DNA of 64,000 nt from CAYMWF01 sp964394085 [NCBI: uncultured Gemmatimonadota bacterium] (GTDB taxonomy: Bacteria; GCA-2686955; CAYMWF01), in assembly GCA_964394085.1 (NCBI GenBank), contig CAYMWF010000022.1, positions 1-64,000 of the forward strand. Reading direction: 5' to 3'. The notes under the pieces are model-generated. The model ran no database searches and was not told the origin of the DNA. It saw nothing but the letters and a program-made list of their open reading frames with translations. The position numbers and the translations under genes were made by a program. The number at the start of each line of letters is the position of its first letter. The first letter of the stretch is position 1. Of the stretch, positions 1 to 7,455 are shown one piece after another.

Positions 1-45
1 AAATCCGGCGTATACCGGAACAGGGGTGAGGTTGAACTTTTTCAT
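1..45 (-). CDS. 5' end of a truncated unknown gene
   Basis: Only the first 15 codons are present; the gene runs off the left edge. It starts with ATG at 45 and reads MKKFNLTPVPVYAGF. A strong ribosome binding site (GGGAGG, four bases before the ATG) supports the start. The product cannot be identified from so little. It lies downstream of the radical SAM gene on the same strand, separated by 273 bp, so it may be a separate transcript. Confidence 0.55.
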   Translation of the reverse strand, partial: MKKFNLTPVPVYAGF

Positions 46-318
46 GAATCCTCCCAGTCAGAGAATCTTCTGTTTCGTCCCTTGCGGACTTCCGCCGCCT
101 GGCCGGGCGGCGTCCCTTTATTTCTCGAACAAGGAGATCTGAGCGTCCTTTCCCCGTATTACGGAATTTCAGCGCTTGCACCGCGGGAAGACGGCCTGTT
201 TCGACTCATACTACATGTTGTCCCGGTCGGTCACGACATATTTATAGTTACTGCATGGATCAAAACATGGCAAGGGTAAAGTTATTCGTTTCAGCGCAAC
301 ACAATGTAATTTAGGCAG
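46..318. other. Intergenic region, no gene recognised
   Basis: This stretch separates the truncated gene from the radical SAM gene. A 65-codon plus-strand reading frame (82-279) has no ribosome binding site and no recognisable composition, so I treat it as spurious. The region presumably holds the promoter of the truncated minus-strand gene, but I see no convincing -35/-10 pair. Confidence 0.4.
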
Positions 319-1788
319 TTATCTGCGGGAGAAGTAGCGCCAGACATACGACAGTGCGCTTCCGGTTTTTTCGCCGCGCAGTTCTTTAAACAAACGGATC
401 GCTCTGAAAGGTCTCGAGTAGAAAAGGATGTATGCAATCCTGAGCCACCATGCAAGTGCTCGTACGCCCGGGGGTTCGACAGCTTCTCCCGTCCCTCCCG
501 ATGGCTTGTGACGGGCCAGGAATGAAGCCAGCCGGGTTCCTTCCTCGGCAGGGGAGAGGAACTCGCCCTTGCTCCAGGAGGGCACGAAACCCAGATCCAC
601 GGCCTCCCTGTAAAGCGGGCTTCCCGGAAGCGCGGCGAAGGGCAGGAATACCGCCCGGTCGATCGGGAGCAGCCAGGCCCTGATTATGGTGGCGAGCCGG
701 TCGATCGGGCGCTCCCCGGGTAATCCGAGGATGAAGAAACCGCCGGTTTCGATTTTCGGAGGTTTTCGGGCATACCGCACCGTTTCGACCGCCTTTTTCC
801 AGGAGAAGCCCTTACCCAGAACCCGCCTGAGCCGGTCCGTGCCGGTTTCCAGGCCCAGGTGGCACATGGTGTTGCCCGAAGCCTTCATGGCGTCTAGTTT
901 TTCGCGGTCGAGATGATCCGGGCGCAATCCGTTGAGCAGCGACCAGGACGGCTTGAAATCGAGGGTGCGCAGACCGGTGCACAGGTCGAGGAGATAGCCT
1001 CGCTCCCGGGCGATTCCCTCATCCGCAAGGACTATCCGTTTTATCCCGAACTTATCATATAGAGCGCTGATTTCCGCGAGAACCCTTTTTACGCTCCTTG
1101 TCCTGCCGGGGATTCCGGAGGTTCCCGCCGGGCAGAAGAGGCAGTCTTCGGAGCAGCCGCGGGTCGGTGAGACCAGGGCGGCAGGGCCTTCGTCCGCTTT
1201 GAAGAATGTTCGTGTCGGGTAGTTGAGAACGCCGGCGAGTTCCCAGTCGGGGAAGGGGAGGAGATCGAGATCCCTTACCCAGGCGGGGTCGTCGGTTTCC
1301 AGCTTTCCGTCCGGGCGGCGACGAACCAGCCCCCGGATCCGCGGCGCTTCCAGATCCAGCCGCGGATTCCAGCCCTCCTCCAGGGCGGCCATCAACTCCG
1401 GCAAAGATTCATCGGCCTCACCGCGAAGCCCCGCGTCCATCGCCGGCACGGCCTTCAAAGCCCCGAGCGGATCCCCCGTAACATGCGCTCCTCCTCCGAC
1501 GATCAACACATCCGGATAGAGCCGGCGCACCGCTGCCGCCGCCCTCGCGCACGAACCCGCACCCAGCGTCAAAAACGAAAACCCGATGATATCCGGTCCG
1601 AAACGCTCGACTTCGCGGAGAAGCTCCGGAATATCCCAGTTCAGGGCCGGGCAGTCGATCAACCCGACTTCCACCGTATTTCCGGGCCTGTTGGAAAACG
1701 CCGCGGCAAGAGAGGCCAGGCCGAGGGGCATCCACAGGGGGAAACGCGCGAGATTTTGATCGGGAGGGTGGCAGAGAAGGAGTTTCAT
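319..1788 (-). CDS. B12-binding-domain radical SAM protein
   Basis: 489-residue protein with the two-domain layout of class B radical SAM enzymes. Residues 1 to about 150 look like a Rossmann-type cobalamin-binding domain (IIGFSFLTLGAG, IVGGGAHVTGDP). A radical SAM core follows, with C212-x3-C216-x2-C219 (GCSEDCLFC) for the [4Fe-4S] cluster. The C-terminal part has the GFFILGLPGE segment common in this family. The canonical DxHxxG cobalamin ligand is not evident, as in some BchE/HpnJ-like members. Members methylate or rearrange unactivated carbons; the substrate here is unknown. The start lies 7 bp after the stop of the PLP enzyme upstream on the same strand, so the two are very probably co-transcribed and may act in one pathway. 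Confidence 0.85.
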   Translation of the reverse strand: MKLLLCHPPDQNLARFPLWMPLGLASLAAAFSNRPGNTVEVGLIDCPALNWDIPELLREVERFGPDIIGFSFLTLGAGSCARAAAAVRRLYPDVLIVGGGAHVTGDPLGALKAVPAMDAGLRGEADESLPELMAALEEGWNPRLDLEAPRIRGLVRRRPDGKLETDDPAWVRDLDLLPFPDWELAGVLNYPTRTFFKADEGPAALVSPTRGCSEDCLFCPAGTSGIPGRTRSVKRVLAEISALYDKFGIKRIVLADEGIARERGYLLDLCTGLRTLDFKPSWSLLNGLRPDHLDREKLDAMKASGNTMCHLGLETGTDRLRRVLGKGFSWKKAVETVRYARKPPKIETGGFFILGLPGERPIDRLATIIRAWLLPIDRAVFLPFAALPGSPLYREAVDLGFVPSWSKGEFLSPAEEGTRLASFLARHKPSGGTGEAVEPPGVRALAWWLRIAYILFYSRPFRAIRLFKELRGEKTGSALSYVWRYFSRR

Positions 1789-1795
1789 CCCTGTC

Positions 1796-3208
1796 TCAGG
1801 CGCCGCTCCTGGCTTTACGCTGCTGTCCGGTGATTTCAGAAACTTTTTCCTGCTGCTTGATCCAGTATTCCGGGTCCAGCTGGGCGTTCAGTTCTTCCAC
1901 GGTTTTTCCCTGCTGCTCCACCCAGGTATAGTATTTGAGGTTGAACCAGCTGTCCCGGGCCAGTTTCGTTCCCTCGCGGAACCAGTCGGTTTTCATCCCG
2001 AGTAAGATCGACTCGTAGCGTATCGCCGCTTCGATCGTGTCGAGGCTGCCGAATCGCTCGTCGAGATCGGCCATCACCGAGTGATACCTGTCGATGGCGT
2101 CGGTGGCCACGGTCACGATCATGTCATCTTTTCCGAACCCGTAGAATTTCGCCGTTTTGATCGAAGCGAGAATGTTACAGATGCCTGAGATTCCGAGAAT
2201 ACCCGAAAGCTGTTCGACGGTTTTTTCCGGGATGCCGTAACGGGTGGCGAGGGTTTCCATTCCGGCCGGATCGGTGAAGACCTGCAGCTGCTTCTTACAG
2301 TCCATGTCGTCGATGCAGCAGATGGCATCCATGTTCTTGACGTTGTGAATCCAGGTAACATGCTTGTCGCCGATTCCCTGGATATCGTGCCCGCCGTACC
2401 CGTTGTTGTAAAGGGTGGGGCACTGCACCGGTTCGACCCCGATGATCATCGAGCCCGGATGCAGCTGCTTGAGCCGGTCTCCAGCCGCTATGGTGCCCGC
2501 GGAGCCCATGGCCGATACGAAAGCAGCCGCCTTCCCGCTGTACCCCTCTTCCGAGGCGAGGAGCTGCAGCAGCTCCGCCACGCTGTTGCCTGTAACATGG
2601 TAATGGAAGCGGTAGTTGGCGAACTCGGCGAACTGGTTGAGCACCCGGTGCCGCGGCTCCTTCGCAAGCTCGTTCGCCTTGTCGTAAATCTCTTTTACGT
2701 TGCTTTCGCATCCGGGGGTCTTGATGAAACGGGCCCCGTAGGAGCTGATCTTTTCGAACCTCTCGCGGCTCATCATTTCCGGAAGCAGCACCAGCGAATC
2801 GTATCCCATACGGGTGCCCGCCCACGCGCCGCCTATACCGTAATTACCCGTGGAGGGCCATATGACGGTATGTTCGCCCGGAACGATCTCTCCTTGAAGC
2901 TGTCGTTCCATGCAGACCGAGTAGGTGGCCCCCACTTTGTGACTCCCGGTAGGGAAGTTTCGGCTGTATATCAGGACTATGGGAGCCGCGATCCCCGTGA
3001 TTTCTCCCGGTAAGACGACATGGTAAACCCTGTTCTCGGAGTTTTTCCACGTGATGTTGTAAAGGTTCACAGGATCCATAGGATCGGTTTCGAGCGCTTC
3101 GAGCGCCCGGCTCCTTGTCGCCGGGTCGATGGTTTCGGGATGAAGCATCTCGCCGTAAGTCGGTCCGTAAACAAGCTCCCTGGTCATTTTATCGCTCCAG
3201 TCGTTCAT
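1796..3208 (-). CDS. Cysteine-synthase-like PLP-dependent enzyme
   Basis: About 470-residue fold-type II PLP enzyme. The Schiff-base lysine is in FPTGSHKVGATY (about K91 from the chosen start) and the glycine-rich phosphate loop is SAMGSAGTIAAGD. Fold type II enzymes (cysteine synthase, threonine synthase, TrpB, diaminopropionate-forming enzymes) do beta-replacement or elimination on amino acids; the exact substrate cannot be read here. The frame is open upstream to 3385, but the extra 59 residues are low-complexity and atypical. The ATG at 3208 (MNDWSDKM) has a GGAAG site at suitable distance. It sits directly upstream of the B12 radical SAM gene and downstream of a small-protein gene, all on the minus strand. 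Confidence 0.8.
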   Translation of the reverse strand: MNDWSDKMTRELVYGPTYGEMLHPETIDPATRSRALEALETDPMDPVNLYNITWKNSENRVYHVVLPGEITGIAAPIVLIYSRNFPTGSHKVGATYSVCMERQLQGEIVPGEHTVIWPSTGNYGIGGAWAGTRMGYDSLVLLPEMMSRERFEKISSYGARFIKTPGCESNVKEIYDKANELAKEPRHRVLNQFAEFANYRFHYHVTGNSVAELLQLLASEEGYSGKAAAFVSAMGSAGTIAAGDRLKQLHPGSMIIGVEPVQCPTLYNNGYGGHDIQGIGDKHVTWIHNVKNMDAICCIDDMDCKKQLQVFTDPAGMETLATRYGIPEKTVEQLSGILGISGICNILASIKTAKFYGFGKDDMIVTVATDAIDRYHSVMADLDERFGSLDTIEAAIRYESILLGMKTDWFREGTKLARDSWFNLKYYTWVEQQGKTVEELNAQLDPEYWIKQQEKVSEITGQQRKARSGA

Positions 3209-3421
3209 TTCGCTTCCGCCGGACCGTGCCGGCCGGCCGGGCAGCGGTATTATCATTGTAAAGCAGTCTTCCCGCCCGTTCGATACTGCGTCGCCTCGAA
3301 CTCCCCGTGGGATCGTTGATTGTCCGGTCACCGGGGAAACCTTCACGATAATTGCCTCCGGACCGGGTGTAAACAGAAAAAGCATCCTTCTTTTTCGTCA
3401 GGGAGAAGCCGCATAACCGGC

Positions 3422-3460
3422 AAAGCCGGGGATTACGTTCGAGGTCCCGGCGCCGGCTTT
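3422..3460 (-). terminator. Stem-loop between small-protein gene and PLP gene
   Basis: An 8-bp perfect inverted repeat (AAAGCCGG at 3422-3429 and CCGGCTTT at 3453-3460) encloses a 23-nt, partly self-complementary loop. It lies just after the stop of the small minus-strand gene. No T-run follows, so if it acts in termination or attenuation it would be factor-dependent. It could also be a processing or stability element. Confidence 0.35.
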
Positions 3461-3481
3461 CGATAGATTCGTGCCCGTATA

Positions 3482-3673
3482 TTATCCCTGCGACAATAGA
3501 ATTCCATACAGGTCGACAGGATAATCATTCCGTCCGTTGCCGTGGTCAGCTTCCATTTTTATCATCAAACCTTCGTCAGGCATATTATCCGGCACAAGCA
3601 CGAGCCGCTCGAGATCTCCGAGTTCATCTATTTCCTGCCGACTGCACAGTTCGGGGTTTAGAATGACGGCCAT
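3482..3673 (-). CDS. Small hypothetical protein (63 aa)
   Basis: Short acidic protein beginning MAVILNPELCSRQE, with one cysteine and no signal peptide, membrane segment or recognised domain. The start is well supported: GGGAGG sits six bases before the ATG at 3673. A TTG two codons further upstream overlaps the spacer and is not a credible start. It is the first of a minus-strand series that continues with the PLP enzyme and the B12 radical SAM protein. A hairpin and about 270 bp separate it from the PLP gene, so co-transcription is possible but not shown. It could be a peptide substrate, a small regulator or an unrelated short gene. Confidence 0.5.
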   Translation of the reverse strand: MAVILNPELCSRQEIDELGDLERLVLVPDNMPDEGLMIKMEADHGNGRNDYPVDLYGILLSQG

Positions 3674-3817
3674 TGGCAACCTCCCTTTACCGGCTGTTCC
3701 GGTGTTTTGGGTTTGGTTCAGGTTGCAAATTCTTTTTTCCAGCCACGATATCTCAACAGCAACTTCAATATTCTACCTGGTTCCCCTTTCCCTGCTCCCG
3801 TCACCGTGGAGATGATG

Positions 3818-3857
3818 AGGGAGCGTCTTTCTGCCCGAGGGAGCGTCTTTCTGCCCG
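3818..3857 (+). repeat. Exact 20-bp tandem direct repeat
   Basis: The 20-mer AGGGAGCGTCTTTCTGCCCG occurs at 3818-3837 and again, exactly, at 3838-3857. Both copies are complementary to 4175-4194, so the upstream copy could replace the downstream copy in the closing helix of the structured region that follows. Confidence 0.9.
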
Positions 3858-4194
3858 GAGGACATAGCGGAGTCATCCGGGGAGGGGTTCGGACAAGGGT
3901 ATTTCAGGAACACGTGTTCCTTTTGAATCTCCTGAACCTGGTTGAATACAACCTTCCGGAAACAGGGGGAAGGGATGGGGCGACACTTCCCGAGCAGGGC
4001 TGGGACTGGGAGCGTGTGCGACCAGCGGGTTGGGAGGGATCAGAAGCGCTGATGTTTGAGCTGCGGGGGGGCGGGCAGCTGCGAACGAATGCGAGCAGCG
4101 CGGGAAGGGAACAGCGAGTTTCAGCGCTTCCCGGAGCGAGGGTTAGCAGAGCCGGATGACGCAGCGTGCTCCGCCGGGCGGGAAGACGCTCCCT
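3838..4194 (+). ncRNA. Putative large structured RNA, family not recognised
   Basis: The ends form a 21-bp helix: 3838-3858 pairs with 4174-4194 with no mismatch. Its two wobbles (U3850.G4182 and U3852.G4180) are G.U only if the plus strand is transcribed. Inside it, 3868-3871 pairs with 4170-4173 and 3872-3880 pairs with 4152-4160 (9 bp). Local hairpins follow: a 16-nt palindrome at 3906-3921, GGTTG-AATA-CAACC at 3940-3953, 3999-4003 with 4022-4026, ATCAG/CTGAT at 4039-4053, AGCTGC/GCAGCT at 4059-4080 and CGGGAAG/CTTCCCG at 4101-4133. The region is G-rich and not protein-like. I could not match conserved elements of RNase P RNA, tmRNA, SRP RNA or 6S RNA. A MITE-like element with terminal inverted repeats is the main alternative. 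No promoter or U-run terminator was identified. Confidence 0.6.
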
Positions 4195-4610
4195 TACAGC
4201 TTTACGATGCTTCCATATCTCCTTGATAATCAAACCGCCTCCAGGCAGAGCAAACAGCTCCACCGAAGCCTCCAGGTTTACATAATATTTCTTAACGTGA
4301 GGAAACGGACCGACTCTGCGGGAAAGGAGAGCTTTTATACCGATGTAGTGCACGTGGCTGCCGATACAACCCGGATGGAATGCGCCGATATCGGTGGGGT
4401 CGATTTCCCGACTCGAACAACTGCCGCTGCCGTATGTTCAAACAACATGGAGGAAATCCGGGGTAAATCGATTTGCGATGCCTCTACATCTCTTTGCCGT
4501 CGAATAGCTCTATCCTTGATTAAAGATACTGAAGTATACGAGAACGAATGCGGCGCGACTTTCGAAAAGGAGTTTCCATTTGCACGGTTAGAAGCGCTGT
4601 GATACACTTT
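4195..4610. other. Non-coding stretch, nothing recognised
   Basis: Between the structured region and the next gene I find no supported gene. Overlapping frames on both strands (for example 4335-4607 minus and 4156-4602 plus) lack ribosome binding sites and sensible composition. A fragment at 4395-4415 can form a small hairpin (GTCG/CGAC) and superficially recalls a tRNA T-arm, but no cloverleaf can be built around it. Confidence 0.5.
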
Positions 4611-4611
4611 C
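4578..4611 (+). promoter_or_regulatory. Possible promoter of the small membrane protein gene
   Basis: TTGCAC and TACACT separated by about 17 bp lie roughly 45 bp before the ATG at 4657. The match is weak (3 of 6 in the -35 and 4 of 6 in the -10), so this is only a plausible sigma70-type site. Confidence 0.25.
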
Positions 4612-4656
4612 TCCGACTTCTAGACTTGATTTATTCAGCTTTCCAGGAGGAAATAG

Positions 4657-5124
4657 ATGGATAAGAGACACGCTCTTCTGATTATCCTGACCCTGATTCT
4701 GTTCTGTGCGGGTTCCGTAGTCGGCTCCGCTGACATTGACAACCTGGATCCGGTCGAAAAAGAAAGAGTTCACCGGTTGCTGTTCGAACTGCAGCAGACA
4801 CAAACAGAACTTTCGCGATTCTCCGGACTTCTGCTCGACGAATCCCTCAAGCTCAAGCAGCAGGTGATGATGATGGACCAGCGAATGTCCGAGCTTCAGG
4901 AAATCCTCGTCTCAACGGAAGCAACCCCTGAGCCGCCCGCCGCGTCAGAGGAAAAAGGCGGCTCGGCCCTCATAGACCTGACAATCCTTGTAATACTCGT
5001 AGTAATCCTGCTCGCTATCCTGATTTTCTTGAGAAATCGCAGATCTTTCAAAGAGAATGAGGAGTTCTCCAAGGAATTCGAAGAAACCTGGACAGCTTCT
5101 GAAGAAGAAGACAAAACGACATAA
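4657..5124 (+). CDS. Small membrane protein with periplasmic coiled coil
   Basis: 155 residues, no recognised family. Residues 1-24 are a signal peptide or N-terminal membrane anchor. Residues 31-85 are rich in heptad-like L/E/K/Q and probably form a coiled coil. Residues 86-102 are a Pro/Glu-rich linker, 104-125 a second membrane helix (ALIDLTILVILVVILLAILIFL), and 126-155 a very acidic tail. The ATG follows an AGGAGG ribosome binding site at good spacing, so the start is secure. The ceramidase-like gene lies about 170 bp downstream on the same strand. The layout would suit a small envelope adaptor, but no function can be assigned. Confidence 0.65.
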   Translation: MDKRHALLIILTLILFCAGSVVGSADIDNLDPVEKERVHRLLFELQQTQTELSRFSGLLLDESLKLKQQVMMMDQRMSELQEILVSTEATPEPPAASEEKGGSALIDLTILVILVVILLAILIFLRNRRSFKENEEFSKEFEETWTASEEEDKTT

Positions 5125-5295
5125 TATTTATTTCCGGTGTTGAAGCGGGTTCAAGGCGCACGTTCCAATCGTCTCCCGGATAGAGCCGCCTTCTCTACAT
5201 TCTTCGAATCGCCGCGCGGATTTCATGTGGATCTTGATCCATCGAGTGTGACTCCGGTCATGAACCTGCAAAAAAATACCGGGAGGGGGGTAATC

Positions 5296-6552
5296 ATGTT
5301 TAATCATCGTATCTTCTTCATCTTTGTTTTGATTGCAGCCGTTGTTCCATCCGGCGCTCCCAGGGCGGAATTATTTCCGATTTATGCCGGTGCTTCAGCC
5401 CGTTCGATAACTCCCGATCTTTCAGAACATGATATTTACATCGCCGGTTTCGGAATGAACCGGAAAGCAACCGGCATACATGATGAAATCTGGGCCCGGA
5501 CTTTATGCCTCCGTGTCGGTTCCAAAACTCTGGCGATCCAGTCGGTCGACCTGGTCGGAATGATGTATCCGGAGTACGTTAGCCTGATCGAGAGGATGCC
5601 CGGTGAGCTCGAAATCGATCATTTCATCCTAACCAGCACCCATAATCATGAAGGACCCGATGTAGTCGGCCTGTGGGGACCTGGAATTTTCAAGTCCGGA
5701 GTAAACTGGGACTGGTATGAAGAAGCTCTGGATATAATGGCCGAAGGCGTGGCCGAGGCGTACTATTCCATGGAGCCCGCCGCACTCAGGTTCGGGCATG
5801 GTGAAGCCCCTGGACTGTCGAGGGACAGCCGGGAGCCGATCGTGATGGAAGAACAGGTAGAAACGCTCCAGACTCTGGACTCAGAAGGCGACCCGATCGC
5901 GACCATGGTTTTCTACAGCAGTCATCCTGAAGTTCTCTGGGACGAGAATACCCTCATCACGTCGGATTATCCGCATTATATCTATGAAATGATTGAGCAG
6001 GTGGCCGGCGGCACGGCGATATTCGTGAGCGGCGCCCTGGGAGGGTTGATCACCCCGCAAACGAACGGGCATACCTTCGAAGAAGCGCAACGTATAGGCG
6101 AAACCATAGCCGGGATATCCCTCGCTTCGCTGGAAGGGGCTCAGGTGCACGAAGAAACGGTGCTTCGTTTCGCCCGCCGCAGGCTCTTCATCCCTATGAC
6201 GAATCCGATGTTCAGGCTCGCCAGTATCGTCGGCCTGATTGAAAGGCCCGTATATCATTTCAGGAGAGACCTGCTCACCGGGGTATCTATAGTTGAATTC
6301 GGCGAAAACGGCTCCCTGGCCCAGATGGCGGCGATTCCCGGGGAGGATTTCCCGGAGAACTGGCTCGAAATCAAAGAGCGCATGGTCGCGGAATTCCGGC
6401 TTCCCATCTGCCTGGGCCATGACGAACTGGGGTATATCGTTCCGATCGAGCAGTGGACGATTGGTGGATATGAAGAATCGATGAGCGCCTCTTACTGGCT
6501 GGATCCCGAGCTCCACAACGCGATTCTCGACATGCTGACACTGAATGATTGA
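5296..6552 (+). CDS. Secreted neutral-ceramidase-like hydrolase (short)
   Basis: 418 residues with an N-terminal signal peptide (MFNHRIFFIFVLIAAVVPSGAPRA). It resembles the N-terminal catalytic domain of neutral/alkaline ceramidases: YAGASARSITPD at the start, HDEIWARTLCL, then TSTHNHEGPD, which matches the zinc-binding HTHxGP region, and later FYSSHPEVLWDENTLITSDYP. Classical neutral ceramidases are about 650-780 residues with a C-terminal Ig-like domain that is absent here. Hydrolysis of an amide-linked lipid is the family expectation, but the substrate is unproven. The frame is open upstream to 5137; I chose ATG 5296 because a GGGAGGGGGG stretch precedes it and a signal peptide begins there. 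Confidence 0.75.
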   Translation: MFNHRIFFIFVLIAAVVPSGAPRAELFPIYAGASARSITPDLSEHDIYIAGFGMNRKATGIHDEIWARTLCLRVGSKTLAIQSVDLVGMMYPEYVSLIERMPGELEIDHFILTSTHNHEGPDVVGLWGPGIFKSGVNWDWYEEALDIMAEGVAEAYYSMEPAALRFGHGEAPGLSRDSREPIVMEEQVETLQTLDSEGDPIATMVFYSSHPEVLWDENTLITSDYPHYIYEMIEQVAGGTAIFVSGALGGLITPQTNGHTFEEAQRIGETIAGISLASLEGAQVHEETVLRFARRRLFIPMTNPMFRLASIVGLIERPVYHFRRDLLTGVSIVEFGENGSLAQMAAIPGEDFPENWLEIKERMVAEFRLPICLGHDELGYIVPIEQWTIGGYEESMSASYWLDPELHNAILDMLTLND

Positions 6553-6573
6553 AACCCCGATAGTTGCTGGATT

Positions 6574-6610
6574 TTCCCCGCGGGACAGGCAGCGGTGCTT
6601 CCGCGGGGAA
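6574..6610 (+). terminator. Strong GC-rich stem-loop after the ceramidase-like gene
   Basis: A perfect 10-bp inverted repeat (TTCCCCGCGG at 6574-6583, CCGCGGGGAA at 6601-6610) with a 17-nt loop begins 21 bp after the stop codon. It is positioned like a terminator but lacks a following T-run, so any role in termination would be factor-assisted. Confidence 0.45.
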
Positions 6611-6658
6611 CATTGTGTACGTTGAATACTCCTTTAAAGAAACAAATTCGGAGGAAAA

Positions 6659-7243
6659 ATGGAGTCAAAAAAATATTTCGTTCACGAATCGAGTTATATC
6701 GATGAACCCTGCGAGATCGGGGAGGGCACGAAAATATGGCACTTTTCCCATGTTATGCAGCATGCAAAGCTGGGACGAAACTGCAACCTGGGGCAGAATG
6801 TCGTCGTTTCCCCCCATTGTGTCCTCGGCGATAATGTGAAAGTTCAGAACAATGTTTCGATTTATACAGGCGTCATCTGCGAGGATGACGTTTTTCTGGG
6901 ACCGTCCATGGTGTTCACGAACGTGACCAACCCCAGAAGCCATGTCATCAGGCGGGATCAGTACGTGAGAACGCTGCTGAAAAAAGGCTCTACGGTGGGC
7001 GCGAATGCAACTATCCGGTGCGGTGTTACCCTGGGTGAATACTCTTTTGTGGGAGCCGGGGCCGTTGTAACCCGGGATGTGCCGCCCCATGCGCTGGTTG
7101 TGGGCGTCCCCGCCGCGATCCGGGGATGGGCCTGCTTCTGTGGAATAATTCTGACTTTCGATGAAGATAAACATACCGAGTGCCCCGATTGCAGCAGGAA
7201 ATATTCTAAAACCTCCACCGGCATCGAGCCGGTTGAAAGTTGA
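6659..7243 (+). CDS. WlbB/WbpD-like sugar N-acetyltransferase
   Basis: 194 residues, left-handed beta-helix acyltransferase with hexapeptide repeats (IGEGTKIWHFSHV, LGRNCNLGQNVVV, LGDNVKVQNNVS). It closely follows the pattern of WlbB/WbpD, which acetylate the 3-amino group of UDP-2-acetamido-3-amino-glucuronate with acetyl-CoA. A C-terminal pair CFC...CPDC could be a small zinc ribbon. The start is clear: GGAGG lies five bases before the ATG. The oxidoreductase (WlbA) and aminotransferase (WlbC) that normally make its substrate are not in the window, so the pathway is either completed elsewhere or the enzyme acetylates another amino sugar. The Ugd gene downstream could supply the UDP-hexuronate precursor. 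Confidence 0.85.
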   Translation: MESKKYFVHESSYIDEPCEIGEGTKIWHFSHVMQHAKLGRNCNLGQNVVVSPHCVLGDNVKVQNNVSIYTGVICEDDVFLGPSMVFTNVTNPRSHVIRRDQYVRTLLKKGSTVGANATIRCGVTLGEYSFVGAGAVVTRDVPPHALVVGVPAAIRGWACFCGIILTFDEDKHTECPDCSRKYSKTSTGIEPVES

Positions 7244-7373
7244 CACACCGACCGGTTTCCCGTTATTTGAACACACGGAATCGAATTGAATACCGATAAT
7301 TCGGCCCGGGGGAGGATTACAGCTCCACCCTCTTGAATAAGTCTGCCGCACACAAACGCTCGGGTGAAAGCGT
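7244..7373. other. Intergenic region with short hairpin
   Basis: No gene is seen. A perfect 7-bp hairpin (AAACGCT and AGCGTTT, about 7354-7375) abuts the promoter that follows. It could be a weak terminator of the acetyltransferase gene or part of an operator overlapping the -35 box; neither is shown. Confidence 0.35.
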
Positions 7374-7402
7374 TTGACAAAGAAAACATCCATGGTTACA
7401 TT
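7374..7402 (+). promoter_or_regulatory. Sigma70-type promoter for ugd
   Basis: TTGACA at 7374-7379 and TACATT at 7397-7402 are separated by exactly 17 bp. Transcription would begin near 7409, giving a leader of about 45 nt before the ATG at 7456. The -35 is perfect and the -10 matches 5 of 6. Confidence 0.65.
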
Positions 7403-7455
7403 TTTGGTTTTATTCGGACGGCTTCATCCTTAAACGCAAATAGCAGGAGTTGAAA

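Noticed and set aside
82-279. 65-codon plus-strand frame
   Set aside because: No ribosome binding site and no recognisable features; probably chance.
3209-3385. N-terminal extension of the PLP enzyme
   Set aside because: 59 extra residues without family resemblance or a good ribosome binding site; ATG 3208 fits better.
3707-4159. 150-codon plus-strand frame and 149-codon minus-strand frame (3904-4353)
   Set aside because: They coincide with the highly base-paired G-rich region; the frame translates the tandem repeat and hairpins, with low-complexity Gly/Arg/Ser output.
3838-4194. RNase P RNA, tmRNA, SRP RNA or 6S RNA
   Set aside because: Length and closing helix are suggestive of RNase P RNA, but the conserved GAGGAAAGTCC and ACAGAA..GGCTTA segments are absent. 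The tmRNA T-arm with CCA end and the SRP GGAAGCAGC loop are also missing.
4395-4430. Possible tRNA fragment
   Set aside because: A T-arm-like GTTCGA occurs on the minus strand, but no acceptor stem, D-arm or anticodon arm can be arranged around it.
4156-4607. Overlapping 90-148-codon frames on both strands
   Set aside because: No ribosome binding site, no protein-like composition, and they overlap each other and the structured region.
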